Positions 26,608 through 34,996 of a stretch of 64,000 bases of DNA are shown one piece after another. Source of the DNA: JACKII01 sp041687435 (GTDB lineage: Bacteria; Pseudomonadota; Alphaproteobacteria; Bin95). Location of the stretch: the NCBI GenBank assembly GCA_041687435.1, contig JAWLBX010000001.1, positions 248,001-312,000 of the forward strand, in the 5' to 3' direction. Numbering within the stretch: the first letter of the stretch is position 1; every line of letters begins with the position of its first letter. Under the pieces are notes generated by a model. The model saw nothing but the letters and a program-made list of their open reading frames with translations, was not told where the DNA came from and ran no database searches. A program made the translations under genes and the position numbers.

Positions 26608-27423
26608 CTATTGCGCGGTGATCTCCAGCACCCGGTCCAGCGTCTCCGTCCGGTGATCCGGCACGACGAATATGGCATCGTCATAGCCAAGATCGACAAT
26701 CCGCCTGAAGCGTTCCTGCGCCGTTTTCATGTCACAGCACAGGTGGAACGGCCCGTCGTCCGGCATTTCCCCTGTGGGCTGGGTCAGGTCCACCTTGATA
26801 TTGGTCACGATGGCACGCTGGCCGCCGTGGGCGCGATAGGTGGCAATGCCATCCTTCAGCTTGTTGAAGGTCGAACGCGCCCCCGACGCAATCCAGCCAT
26901 TGAATTCCTGCGCCGCCCTGGGAATCCAGGTCTTGCCAGCCCAGGAGCCGATCAGGATCGGCGGGCCGCCCTTGGCCGCGGGCCAAGCGCTGAGGCGGGC
27001 GCCAGCGATTTCCTCGTCCCGCCAGATTTTTTGCATCAATGGCAGCGCCTCGCTCAGATCGCGCAGGCGCGTTTCGAAATTCAACCCGGAGAAGTCGAAA
27101 TCCGTCTTGGTGGAACCCGCCCCGACGCCGAACGAAAACCGCCCCTCGCACATCAGATGGGCCGTCAATGCAGAGCGGGCGAGATTCACCGTCTGCCGCA
27201 GCGGAACCTGCAGAATGCAGGTGCCGACTTCCAGGTCCCTGGTCGCGCTGGCGGCAAGGGTCGCGGCAATCAAGGGGTCTGGGTGGATATGGCCGCGCCC
27301 GATCGCGTCGAAAAACCAAAGCCCGTTGAAGCCCGCCGCCTCTGCCGCCCTCGCACCGTCCAACAGCCGGTCACGAGTCAGGTTTTCCATGTCGTTGCCC
27401 AGATAGGCAATGCCAATGCGCAT
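26608..27423 (-). CDS. LLM-class (luciferase-like) flavin-dependent oxidoreductase
   Basis: A 271-residue TIM-barrel protein of the bacterial luciferase / F420-dependent family. Its N-terminus MRIGIAYLGNDMEN, the strand GFNGLWFFDAIGRGHIHPDPL, the block LEVGTCILQVPLRQTVNLARSA, and FSFGVGAGSTKTDF are typical of LLM enzymes that act with FMNH2 or F420H2. At 271 residues it is shorter than most monooxygenases of the class (320-440). Substrate unknown. It lies 15 bases downstream of a nitroreductase gene on the same strand, which could supply reduced flavin. Confidence 0.85.
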   Translation of the reverse strand: MRIGIAYLGNDMENLTRDRLLDGARAAEAAGFNGLWFFDAIGRGHIHPDPLIAATLAASATRDLEVGTCILQVPLRQTVNLARSALTAHLMCEGRFSFGVGAGSTKTDFDFSGLNFETRLRDLSEALPLMQKIWRDEEIAGARLSAWPAAKGGPPILIGSWAGKTWIPRAAQEFNGWIASGARSTFNKLKDGIATYRAHGGQRAIVTNIKVDLTQPTGEMPDDGPFHLCCDMKTAQERFRRIVDLGYDDAIFVVPDHRTETLDRVLEITAQ

Positions 27424-27438
27424 GATCTTGATCTTTCC

Positions 27439-28104
27439 CTAGCCTTTGAATGGCACGCCGTCGAAACGTTCCAGCCGGACAATATCCTCTACCGGCCGGC
27501 GGCGCAGTTTGGTCAACTGTTTCTGTGGCTTGCCAAGCGGCACAATAGCCGCAACCGCCACATGCGGCGGAATGTTGAGTGCTTGCTGCAATTTCGGCTC
27601 CTGCGCCACGGCCAGCGTCGTGATGGTGCCGCCATAGCCCTCGTTCCGGGCAGCGAGCAGCACATTCCAGACGAACGGATAGATCGATCCGCCGCTGATC
27701 ACGCCCACCCGGTCCAGGTTCTTGTCCGTGGAGGCCACCACCTGGAGATCGACACAGAACACCAGCAGCACCGGCGCCTTCTTTGCAGGGTCGGTCAGGT
27801 GCGGCGGCACCGCCGTCGCGGCCTCCACCTCCGGCGTCACCTTGGTCGCATGGATGGTGTTCCAGGGGCTTTCGCCCGCCTTGTTCTGGGCAGTGTAAAG
27901 CCTGCCCGCGGGGCGGGCCGCCTCGCCCAGCATATCCTTCATTGCCTGGTCGCGCACGACAATGACGAAGTTGCCCTGCCGGTTGCCGCCCGATGGGGCA
28001 AACCGGGCATTGTCGAAAATCCGCGCCAGCACATCGTCCGGCACGTCATCGTCCGTAAACTGGCGGCACGCAAATGTCGTGCGCATGACGTCATACAGGT
28101 CCAT
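27439..28104 (-). CDS. Nitroreductase family protein
   Basis: A 221-residue FMN-dependent reductase. The start MDLYDVMRTTFACRQFTDDD and the motif NARFAPSGGNRQGNFVIVV (about 30-48) are the usual FMN-phosphate-binding start of the family; the C-terminal GGTITTLAVAQEPKLQQAL and KPQKQLTKLRRRP complete the fold. Family members reduce nitroaromatics, enones or flavins. ATG 28104 is used because it begins the family motif; the frame is open to 28272. Same strand and almost contiguous with the LLM gene. Confidence 0.88.
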   Translation of the reverse strand: MDLYDVMRTTFACRQFTDDDVPDDVLARIFDNARFAPSGGNRQGNFVIVVRDQAMKDMLGEAARPAGRLYTAQNKAGESPWNTIHATKVTPEVEAATAVPPHLTDPAKKAPVLLVFCVDLQVVASTDKNLDRVGVISGGSIYPFVWNVLLAARNEGYGGTITTLAVAQEPKLQQALNIPPHVAVAAIVPLGKPQKQLTKLRRRPVEDIVRLERFDGVPFKG

Positions 28105-28196
28105 TGGCGGTATCTCCCTGATCGGTTCTTGTTGCGTGCAGCCGAGTATGGCGCAGCGCCGCGGCAACGGCCAGAACGAAGACCGCGAAGCCGATC

Positions 28197-29543
28197 TTAG
28201 ATCCAGCCGAGGGAGTGCAGCAGAATCAGTGCAATGCCGGCCGGCACCGGCACCCGCAGCAGCCAGATCCACACCCAGCCTGCGGCGCCCTCACCCAAAC
28301 CCGCAGCGGCAACCGCCTGCAATCGCGAGAGGCGCCAACCCAGGAATAGCGCAACGATCAGCCCCGCAAGCGGCAACGCCACATTGGATGCCGCGGCATC
28401 GACCGCATCCAGGATAGGGAAACCGCCGAGCGACACCTCCGCCAGAACGCCGTAGCTGAGGGCCGACGGTATGCCGAGCGCGAAGATGCACAGCGCAACC
28501 AGCGTCGCGGCCCTCGGCCGGCTCCAGCCGAGGCGATGGCGCGCCACGGCACTGGCCGCATCCAGCAGCGACACCATAGAGGTCAGGGCCGCCGCCGACA
28601 GCAGAAAGAAAAATACCGGGCCGACAATCCGGCCCCCGGGCATTTCCAGCAGGATCTGGGGAATCGTAATAAAGGCCAGTTGCGGCCCGGCAGCCGGGTC
28701 TCCGCCCAGTGCGAAAACCGCCGGAAAGATCGCCAGCCCCGCAACCATGGCAAATGTCGTGTCGCCCAGCGCAACGGCGACGGCGCCAGCCGGCAGCCGC
28801 GCCGAGGGGCTGAGATAGCTGCCATAGGCAATGAACACCGCCATGCCGATGCCCAGCGAAAAAAACGCCTGCCCCAGCGCGGCAATGTAGAGGCCAGGCT
28901 CCGAGAGCACAGACCAATCCGGCTCGAACAGAAACGCCACCCCCTCAGCCGAGCCCGGCAGGGTCAGGGCGACAGCCGCCAACCCGATAATGATGGCCGC
29001 CAGCAACGGCATCAGCCAGGAACTTGCACGTTCGATACCGTGGTTGACACCGGCGGCAACCACCAATGCCGCCAGCAGCAGCATCACCCCTTGCCAGACA
29101 ATCGGCTCCCCCGATGCGGCGATGAAGCTTTCGAAATAGGCGCCGTAACCGCCTCCCGCTGCCGCCCACAGCGTGCCGCCTGCCGCGCCCACAAAGTATT
29201 TCAGCGCCCAGCCGGCAATCACCGCGTAAAAGCTCAGAATGGCTACCGCCGCCACAATCCCCACCCATCCGGCATGGGCCCACAGGCCGCCCGGCGCCAG
29301 CGTGGAAAACGCCTGCACCGGATCGCGGCGTGTGCTGCGGCCAAGTGAGAGCTCCGCAATCATCAACGGCAGGCCGATGACCAGGACGAACCCCAGATAG
29401 ACCACCAGGAATGCAGCGCCCCCGTTCTCACCAGTGACGTAGGCAAAACGCCAGATATTACCCAGGCCAACCGCAGAACCGATCGTGGCCAGCACAAACC
29501 CGACGTTAGACCCCCACTGCTCATGCGGGCGCGGTTCGCTCAT
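28197..29543 (-). CDS. Sodium-dependent transporter, neurotransmitter:sodium symporter (SNF) family
   Basis: A 448-residue inner-membrane symporter, probably for amino acids or related compounds, with about eleven hydrophobic segments. Helix 1 has IGSAVGLGNIWRFAYVTGENGGAAF, with the unwound Gly-rich region that binds Na+ and substrate in LeuT. ELSLGRSTRRDPV follows helix 2. The length of about 450 fits 11-helix bacterial members such as Tyt1 more than LeuT. A (GA)8 tract lies directly upstream of the ATG at the Shine-Dalgarno position (see separate entry). Confidence 0.92.
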   Translation of the reverse strand: MSEPRPHEQWGSNVGFVLATIGSAVGLGNIWRFAYVTGENGGAAFLVVYLGFVLVIGLPLMIAELSLGRSTRRDPVQAFSTLAPGGLWAHAGWVGIVAAVAILSFYAVIAGWALKYFVGAAGGTLWAAAGGGYGAYFESFIAASGEPIVWQGVMLLLAALVVAAGVNHGIERASSWLMPLLAAIIIGLAAVALTLPGSAEGVAFLFEPDWSVLSEPGLYIAALGQAFFSLGIGMAVFIAYGSYLSPSARLPAGAVAVALGDTTFAMVAGLAIFPAVFALGGDPAAGPQLAFITIPQILLEMPGGRIVGPVFFFLLSAAALTSMVSLLDAASAVARHRLGWSRPRAATLVALCIFALGIPSALSYGVLAEVSLGGFPILDAVDAAASNVALPLAGLIVALFLGWRLSRLQAVAAAGLGEGAAGWVWIWLLRVPVPAGIALILLHSLGWI

Positions 29544-29547
29544 CCGT

Positions 29548-29563
29548 TCTCTCTCTCTCTCTC
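29548..29563 (-). repeat. (GA)8 dinucleotide repeat at the transporter RBS
   Basis: On the minus strand eight GA units lie 4-20 bases before the ATG at 29543. The tract supplies the GAGAG Shine-Dalgarno-like sequence. Changes in copy number would alter RBS spacing or strength. Confidence 0.85.
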
Positions 29564-29622
29564 GTTGCGGTCAGGGCCAAGGGAATATCCGGGCACCAAT
29601 CTGCGGCGCCCGGGACGCGGCG

Positions 29623-31272
29623 TCAGTCATCCCCCGCCATGGCGAGGTCCGGCTTTTTCGCCGGCGTAAAGGTGAAGCCCTCATAGCCGTTGGCGGCAAC
29701 GCCCTCGATCTTTTGCTTGTAGACATGCACGCCGCCCACATAGGGCATGAACACCCTGGGCTTGCCGGGAATGTTCGAGCCCATATACCAGCTCGCCGCC
29801 TTCGGATAGAGCGTCTGGTCGGCCACGTGCTTTACGTGCATGGTCCAGTCGTACTGCGATTCGTCCGTCGGCTCGATGGCCGCCTTGCCATGGTCGGCCA
29901 TGTATTCCAGGCAGTCGACGATCCAATCCACATGCTGCTCGCACGACAGGATCATCTGGCTTTTCACGCCGGGCGAGCCAGGGCCGGTGATCATGAACAT
30001 GTTCGGGAAGCCCGCGCTCATGATACCCAGCATGGTGTAGGGCCCAGCCTCCCAATCCTCGGTCAAGGAGCGGCCGTCGGTCGTGCGGATGTCGATTTCT
30101 TTCAACGCGCCGGTCATGGCGTCGAAGCCGGTGGCAAAGACAATGGCGTCGAATTCGTACTCCGTGCCATCCTCCAGCCGGATGCCCTTTTTGGTCAGGC
30201 CCGCAATCGGGTTCTTGCGCGCGTTGACCAAGTGGACATGCTGCTTGTTATAGGTCTCGTAATAGCCGGTATCGAGCACCAGCCGCTTGGTGCCGATCGG
30301 ATGGTCGTTCGGGCAGAGCGTTTCCGCCACGGTCTGATCTTTGACGATCGCGCGGATCTTGTTGTGCACGAACTCGCGCGCGGTCTTGTTCGCCTCGTCA
30401 TTGGTCAGCAGGTCAGTGAAGGTATAAAGGAAGCTGATCGAGCCGCCTTCCTGCCATTTCTGCTCATAGAGGCGGTTGCGCTCCTCCTCCGGCACTTCCA
30501 GGGCCGATTTGGTTGGTGGCGGATAGCCGGCAATCCCAAATGGGGTGTCGTAGGCAGCCTTGCGTCGCTCGCGGTAGGTCGCCTTGTGCTGCGCTTCTTT
30601 CCCCGGATCCATCGGGCCGTTGGCCGCCGGCAGGATATAATTGGCTGTGCGCTGGAACACGATCAGCGTTTCCGCCTGCTGGGCAATGATCGGGATCGAC
30701 TGCACGCCGCTGGACCCGGTGCCAATCACGGCGACGCGCTTGCCGGTGAAATCCACGCCGTCATGCGGCCACAGGCCGGTATGATACGTTTCGCCCTCGA
30801 AATCATCCAGGCCGGGAAAATCCGGCACGCGCGGGATCGAAAGATTGCCGGTCGCCATGATGCAGACCGGCGCCTGGAATGTTTCCCCCGCCGCGGTCTT
30901 GAGCGTCCAAAGATTGGTGCCCCGGTCGAAGGTCGCGCTATTTACCCGGGTTTCGAACTGGATATTGCGGCGCAGGTCGAACCGGTCGGCCACGTGGTTT
31001 ACATAGGCCAGGATTTCCGGCTGGTTGCCGTACCGTTCCGGCCAGGACCATTCCTGTTCGAGATCCGGATCGAAGCTGAACGAGTATTCCAGGCTTTCCA
31101 CGTCGCAACGGCAGCCGGGATAGCGGTTCCAGTACCAGGTGCCGCCGACGCCGTCCGCGGCCTCCAGCACCTGCACGTTCAGGCCAAGCTTGTCCCGCAG
31201 GCGATACAAGGCATAGAGGCCGCCGACGCCGGCACCGACCACCAGGGCGTCAAAGTGTTTTGCGTTGCTCAT
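29623..31272 (-). CDS. Flavin-containing monooxygenase, type I Baeyer-Villiger type
   Basis: A 549-residue NADPH- and FAD-dependent monooxygenase. It has the FAD Rossmann motif GAGVGG (13-18), GTWYWNRYPGCRCD (44-57), the Baeyer-Villiger fingerprint FEGETYHTGLWP (158-169, F-x-G-x3-H-x3-W-P), and a second Rossmann motif GTGSSG (184-189) for NADPH. Such enzymes insert oxygen into cyclic or linear ketones. ATG 31272 was chosen since GGGAGGTG is at 8 bases upstream; a GTG 9 bases earlier overlaps that site. It stands alone between the transporter and sodB. Confidence 0.92.
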   Translation of the reverse strand: MSNAKHFDALVVGAGVGGLYALYRLRDKLGLNVQVLEAADGVGGTWYWNRYPGCRCDVESLEYSFSFDPDLEQEWSWPERYGNQPEILAYVNHVADRFDLRRNIQFETRVNSATFDRGTNLWTLKTAAGETFQAPVCIMATGNLSIPRVPDFPGLDDFEGETYHTGLWPHDGVDFTGKRVAVIGTGSSGVQSIPIIAQQAETLIVFQRTANYILPAANGPMDPGKEAQHKATYRERRKAAYDTPFGIAGYPPPTKSALEVPEEERNRLYEQKWQEGGSISFLYTFTDLLTNDEANKTAREFVHNKIRAIVKDQTVAETLCPNDHPIGTKRLVLDTGYYETYNKQHVHLVNARKNPIAGLTKKGIRLEDGTEYEFDAIVFATGFDAMTGALKEIDIRTTDGRSLTEDWEAGPYTMLGIMSAGFPNMFMITGPGSPGVKSQMILSCEQHVDWIVDCLEYMADHGKAAIEPTDESQYDWTMHVKHVADQTLYPKAASWYMGSNIPGKPRVFMPYVGGVHVYKQKIEGVAANGYEGFTFTPAKKPDLAMAGDD

Positions 31273-31353
31273 GGCAAGCACCTCCCGTCAGAAGGTCCGA
31301 ATATTGGACATAAGTACAGTATGCCAAAGGCGAAGAGCAGAGCGCAATGCAAA

Positions 31354-31382
31354 GAGCCGGCCCAGGACAATTGGGCCGGCTC
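31354..31382 (-). terminator. Terminator of sodB
   Basis: Perfect 10-bp stem GAGCCGGCCC / GGGCCGGCTC with a 9-base loop, 29 bases after the sodB stop. On the minus strand TTTGC follows, a weak U tract. Confidence 0.65.
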
Positions 31383-31411
31383 TCCTTGTGACGATAGGGG
31401 TGGGTGCAGGC

Positions 31412-32008
31412 TTAGAGCTGCTGCGCCACGAACTCCCAGTTCACCATGTTGTCCAGGAACGCCTTCAGGTAGTCCGGGCGGCGGTTGCGGTAGTCGATGT
31501 AGTAGCTATGCTCCCACACGTCGCAACCGAGCAGCGTCTTCTGACCGTCGAAGCAAAGCGGGTTGACACCGTTCGGGGTGCTGGTGACTTCCAGCTTGCC
31601 GTTGGCGGTCGAAACCAGCCAAACCCAGCCGCTGCCGAACTGGCCGGCACCCTTGGCGGCGAACTGGCCCTTGAACTCGTCAACCGAGCCGAAGCTGTCG
31701 ACGATCCGCTTTTCCAACTCGCCCGGAATCGCGCCGCCGCCATTCGGCTTCATGCACTGCCAGAACAGGATGTGGTTCCAGTGCTGGGAGGAGTTGTTGA
31801 ACACGCCGGCCTTGTCGGCGACGTTGTAGGTCTTCTTGACGATATCTTCGAGGCTGGCGCTTTCGAACTCGCTGCCCTTGATCAGGTTGTTCAGGTTGGT
31901 GACATAGGTCTGGTGATGCTTGCCGTGGTGGAACTCCAGGGTCTCCTGGGACATATACGGGTCAAGCGCATCGATCGCATACGGCAGATCGGGCAGTGTA
32001 TGGGCCAT
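31412..32008 (-). CDS. sodB: Superoxide dismutase [Fe]
   Basis: A 198-residue cytoplasmic enzyme that dismutes superoxide. Metal ligands are visible as H27 (FHHGKHHQTY), H79 (HWNH), D163 and H167 in DVWEHSYYIDY. A glutamine at position 75 (NNSSQHWNH) occupies the outer-sphere site typical of Fe enzymes (E. coli SodB Q69), while the Mn-type glutamine near residue 146 is absent, so Fe is the likely metal. ATG 32008 is used; the frame is open a further nine codons. GGGGAATTCCC lies just upstream. No Fur- or OxyR-like site was recognised. Confidence 0.95.
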   Translation of the reverse strand: MAHTLPDLPYAIDALDPYMSQETLEFHHGKHHQTYVTNLNNLIKGSEFESASLEDIVKKTYNVADKAGVFNNSSQHWNHILFWQCMKPNGGGAIPGELEKRIVDSFGSVDEFKGQFAAKGAGQFGSGWVWLVSTANGKLEVTSTPNGVNPLCFDGQKTLLGCDVWEHSYYIDYRNRRPDYLKAFLDNMVNWEFVAQQL

Positions 32009-32105
32009 GGGAATTCCCCTTTTCGGAAACTGCAAGGTGGTTGCAATGAATTACGACAAGGCCGCGCACGGCCTCTACAAACTTACTTAAGGCGCGTTCG
32101 GTCGC

Positions 32106-32924
32106 ATGTCGAGAGCGGTTCTCACCCCCGCCGCCCTGCATTGCCGCGATCTGATCCGCAAGGCCGATCCGGACCGGCTGCTGCTGGCAGAGCTTGCGCC
32201 GGCGGACCGGCGCCCGGCGCTGTGGGCGCTCGCGGCCTTCAATTGGGAGGTCGCGCGCATTCCCGAACGGGTCTCCGAGCCGATGCTGGGCGCAATCCGC
32301 CGCCAGTGGTGGCGCGACGCCTGGGCGCAGATCGCGGCGGGACAGCCACGCCGCCACCCGGTCGCCGAGGCGCTGGCGGAAGCCCACGCCGCCACGCCCT
32401 TCGACCTTGCGTTGATCGAAACCCTGCTGGAAGCGCGCGAAGCCGAGCATGACGGCCCACCCGCCGACCTGCCGGCTCTGGTGCGCCGGGCGGAGGAAAC
32501 TGGCGGCGTACTCGCGCAACTGGAGGCCGCAGCACTTGGCCTCGAATCCGCCGCCGGTGCCAGACATGCCGGCACGGCCTGGGCCCTGATCGGTAACCTG
32601 CGCGGCCTGCCGCAACACCTGAGCCACGGGCGCCACCAACTGCCCGAGTCCCTGCTGGCCGAACACGCCATCCGGCTCGACCGGCTGGATGCCGCCGCAC
32701 CGGATGGCGGTTTCTTGGAGATGATCGGCAGCATCGCCGGATACGCCGAGGCCCGGCTGGACGAGACCGGACGGCTGCCGCCCCTGTTCCGTGGCTACCG
32801 ACGGCTCACCCGTCTTTACGGCAGGCGTCTGCGCCGCGCCGGCTGGAACCCGTTCGACGCCGGCATCAACACCCCCACCGCAGGGCGGGCGCTGCAGGTG
32901 TTGGGAGTCCGGCTGGGGCTGTAG
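32106..32924 (+). CDS. Squalene/phytoene synthase-family protein, NDUFAF6-like
   Basis: A 272-residue all-alpha protein. The segment AAFNWEVARIPERVSEPMLGAIRRQWWRDA (in two pieces, about residues 44-73) matches the mitochondrial complex I assembly factor NDUFAF6 and its alphaproteobacterial homologues more than true squalene or phytoene synthases. The first Asp-rich motif of prenyl synthases is replaced (EVARIPE), and only remnants of the second are visible, so prenyl-transfer activity is unlikely. A role in respiratory complex I assembly is inferred from the mitochondrial homologue. Convergent with the enoyl-CoA hydratase gene. Confidence 0.82.
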   Translation: MSRAVLTPAALHCRDLIRKADPDRLLLAELAPADRRPALWALAAFNWEVARIPERVSEPMLGAIRRQWWRDAWAQIAAGQPRRHPVAEALAEAHAATPFDLALIETLLEAREAEHDGPPADLPALVRRAEETGGVLAQLEAAALGLESAAGARHAGTAWALIGNLRGLPQHLSHGRHQLPESLLAEHAIRLDRLDAAAPDGGFLEMIGSIAGYAEARLDETGRLPPLFRGYRRLTRLYGRRLRRAGWNPFDAGINTPTAGRALQVLGVRLGL

Positions 32925-32945
32925 GCAAGCCGTACGGATAGTGCT

Positions 32946-32980
32946 CCCGGCCCGCCATACAGCGATGAGCTGCGGCCGGG
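32946..32980. terminator. Possible bidirectional hairpin between convergent genes
   Basis: Arms CCCGGCC and GGCCGGG separated by 21 bases, in the 82-bp space between two convergent stop codons. No T tract. Weak evidence. Confidence 0.25.
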
Positions 32981-33006
32981 CCGAGGTGCCGGAGAATGCA
33001 AGGTTT

Positions 33007-33762
33007 CTAGGTTTTTGCCGTTCGCGCCGCGAATTCGGCGCTGCCGGCGGCGAAGCTGCCACTGGCGTCCAGTAACTGGTTCAAGTGCTTGCCCATGGTC
33101 ATCGCCTGGTCCAGCGGCATGGCGCGGGCGGCGCGGAAGGTTTCCTTGGTCTGTTTCACGGCGGACGGGTTCAGCTTGAGCAGACGGCCGATAAAATCCT
33201 CGGCCAGCGCCGGCAGGGCCGCATCGTCATCGGCCAGCGCGTTGATCAGGCCGGTCTCGTAGAGCCGTTCCGCCGCCACAGGCTCCCCGAACAACGCCAA
33301 TTCCAGACCCAGACGCGGGCCGAGCAGATGGGCCAGCAATGGGGTGCAGACGGCGGCAGGGAAGCCGTTCGCCATTTCCATCGCGCCGAACTTGGCGCCA
33401 CGGCTCGCCAGTACGAAGTCGCAGCCCATGGCAAGCGTAAAGCCGCCCGCGACCGCAAAGCCGTTCACGACCGCAACGCTGGGAATGGCGAGGCGTTGCA
33501 GCCGCTGGAACACCGTCGCCCAATCATCGTGCTGCTGCAGACTGGTAGCGAGCGACAGCGTTGGCGCCTCCTTCAGGTCCCGCCCGGCGGAAAAACTCTG
33601 CCCCGCTGCCTGGATCACCAAAACGCGCGCGGTGCGGTCCGCCTCAGCCGCATGCAAAGCCTCGGCGATCTTCGCCATGCCGGCGGCGTTCAATGCATTG
33701 CGGGCAGCAGGGCGGTTCAAGGTCAGGCGGATGACGCCATCCTGGCGGTCTACCTCGATCAT
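33007..33762 (-). CDS. Enoyl-CoA hydratase/isomerase family protein
   Basis: A 251-residue crotonase-fold protein. It has the N-terminal strand DGVIRLTLNRPAARNALN, the CoA-oxyanion loop AAGQSFSAGRDLKEA (about 52-66) and the second oxyanion motif NGFAVAGGFTLAMGCDFVLAS. At the position of the first catalytic Glu of hydratases there is FGAMEMANGFPAAV, so hydratase, isomerase or other activity cannot be decided. It is followed on the same strand, 10 bases upstream, by the enolase-superfamily gene, so the two probably form an operon. Confidence 0.87.
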   Translation of the reverse strand: MIEVDRQDGVIRLTLNRPAARNALNAAGMAKIAEALHAAEADRTARVLVIQAAGQSFSAGRDLKEAPTLSLATSLQQHDDWATVFQRLQRLAIPSVAVVNGFAVAGGFTLAMGCDFVLASRGAKFGAMEMANGFPAAVCTPLLAHLLGPRLGLELALFGEPVAAERLYETGLINALADDDAALPALAEDFIGRLLKLNPSAVKQTKETFRAARAMPLDQAMTMGKHLNQLLDASGSFAAGSAEFAARTAKT

Positions 33763-33772
33763 ACCCGCTGCT

Positions 33773-34861
33773 CTAGCCTTTAACCGTGTGATCGCGGATC
33801 ACATCGGCATTCGGCTCGATGCCGAGCCCCGGCCCTTGCGGCAAATCAAACGCGCCATTCTTCGGCGGGAAGATATCGTAGAGCGCCGGTTCCGGGCGGC
33901 AATAGAGGAACTCGATCGGGTTGCCGGTCTGCGCCACCACATGCAGGGTCGCGACGAAGCCCGGCCCGAAATACGGCGAATGCGGCGCGAAGCCGACATT
34001 GTGACTTTCGCACAGCCGCAGGATTTTCATCATTTCAGTGACGCCGCCCACCTTGGCAACGCTCGGCTGGGCGAAGTCCACCGCGCCGGTGCGCAGCATC
34101 TGGGTGAATTCCCAGATGGTGGAGGCATTCTCGCCCGCCGCGATCGGCATGGGCGCAGTGCCGCGCACTTCGGCCAGTCCGTTGAAATTCTCCGGCGGCC
34201 AGACCGGCTCTTCCAGCCAGAACAGGTCGCTGGGTTCGAACGCCCAGGCCATTTGTTCGGCCTCCCGCACGGTCCAGGGGCAGTTGACATCGACCATCAG
34301 GTCGAAACTGTCGCCGCCGCCATCCCGGGCCGCGGCCACCGCCTCGGCCGTGCGTTCGTGCAGTTTGATCGCGGTAAAGCCTTCCGCCACGGCCTTTGCA
34401 CACAGGTCCCGCACCACCCCCGGGTCGCCATACCGCAGAAAGCTGGCATAGGCAGGTACCGTTGTTCGCGCCGCACCGCCCAGCAGGCGGTAGAGCGGCA
34501 GGCCCGCCGCCTTGCCCACCAAATCCCACAGCGCGGTATCGACGCCAGAAATGGCGAACATGGTCTGGCCGTAACGCCCGAACGTGTGGCAGATCTTCTG
34601 CAATTCGGTCATCAGCGGCGTGATGGCACCGGCATCGCGGCCGATCAGCAGCGGCGCGATTTGATGGTCGAAGGCAGCCTTCGTTGCCGGAATGGCGTTG
34701 TGCCCGAACGCTTCGCCCCAGCCGACCAGGCCGTCCTCGGTCTCGATCCGGATCAGCAGGGTGGAGACATCGGCCCAGATGGTGCCGCCAAAGCCCGAAG
34801 GCGGGCCATCGTGTGTGACGGGAACGCGGACCCAGATCGATTCGGCCTTGGCGATTTTCAT
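33773..34861 (-). CDS. Mandelate racemase/muconate lactonizing enzyme-like (enolase superfamily)
   Basis: A 362-residue Mg-dependent acid-sugar dehydratase or racemase type enzyme. The N-terminal capping domain is followed by the barrel with AIKLHER (K-x-H on strand 2), metal ligands in DLMVDVNCPW, FWLEEPVWP and AAGENAS, and a terminal histidine in FAPHSPYFG. The K-x-H plus His pattern fits the mandelate-racemase subgroup. ATG 34861 has AAAGGA at a good distance; the frame is open to 34906. Together with the adjacent enoyl-CoA hydratase it suggests a small catabolic unit for a hydroxy acid. Confidence 0.88.
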   Translation of the reverse strand: MKIAKAESIWVRVPVTHDGPPSGFGGTIWADVSTLLIRIETEDGLVGWGEAFGHNAIPATKAAFDHQIAPLLIGRDAGAITPLMTELQKICHTFGRYGQTMFAISGVDTALWDLVGKAAGLPLYRLLGGAARTTVPAYASFLRYGDPGVVRDLCAKAVAEGFTAIKLHERTAEAVAAARDGGGDSFDLMVDVNCPWTVREAEQMAWAFEPSDLFWLEEPVWPPENFNGLAEVRGTAPMPIAAGENASTIWEFTQMLRTGAVDFAQPSVAKVGGVTEMMKILRLCESHNVGFAPHSPYFGPGFVATLHVVAQTGNPIEFLYCRPEPALYDIFPPKNGAFDLPQGPGLGIEPNADVIRDHTVKG

Positions 34862-34996
34862 GGGAACGGGTCCTTTCGGCTGGAACGCGGCACGCTGCCC
34901 AAGCAATCGCCGGTTCGGCCCGCCAAGTCAATCCGCCGCAACCACGCCCGCGCCCGCCGCTATCCCGGAAGTGCCAGGTGCGGGTACCCGTTGGCT

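Noticed and set aside
29485..31566. A 693-codon plus-strand open frame opposite the Baeyer-Villiger monooxygenase
   Set aside because: It is antisense to a gene with complete motifs, has no family sequence or good RBS, and arises from high GC content at third positions.
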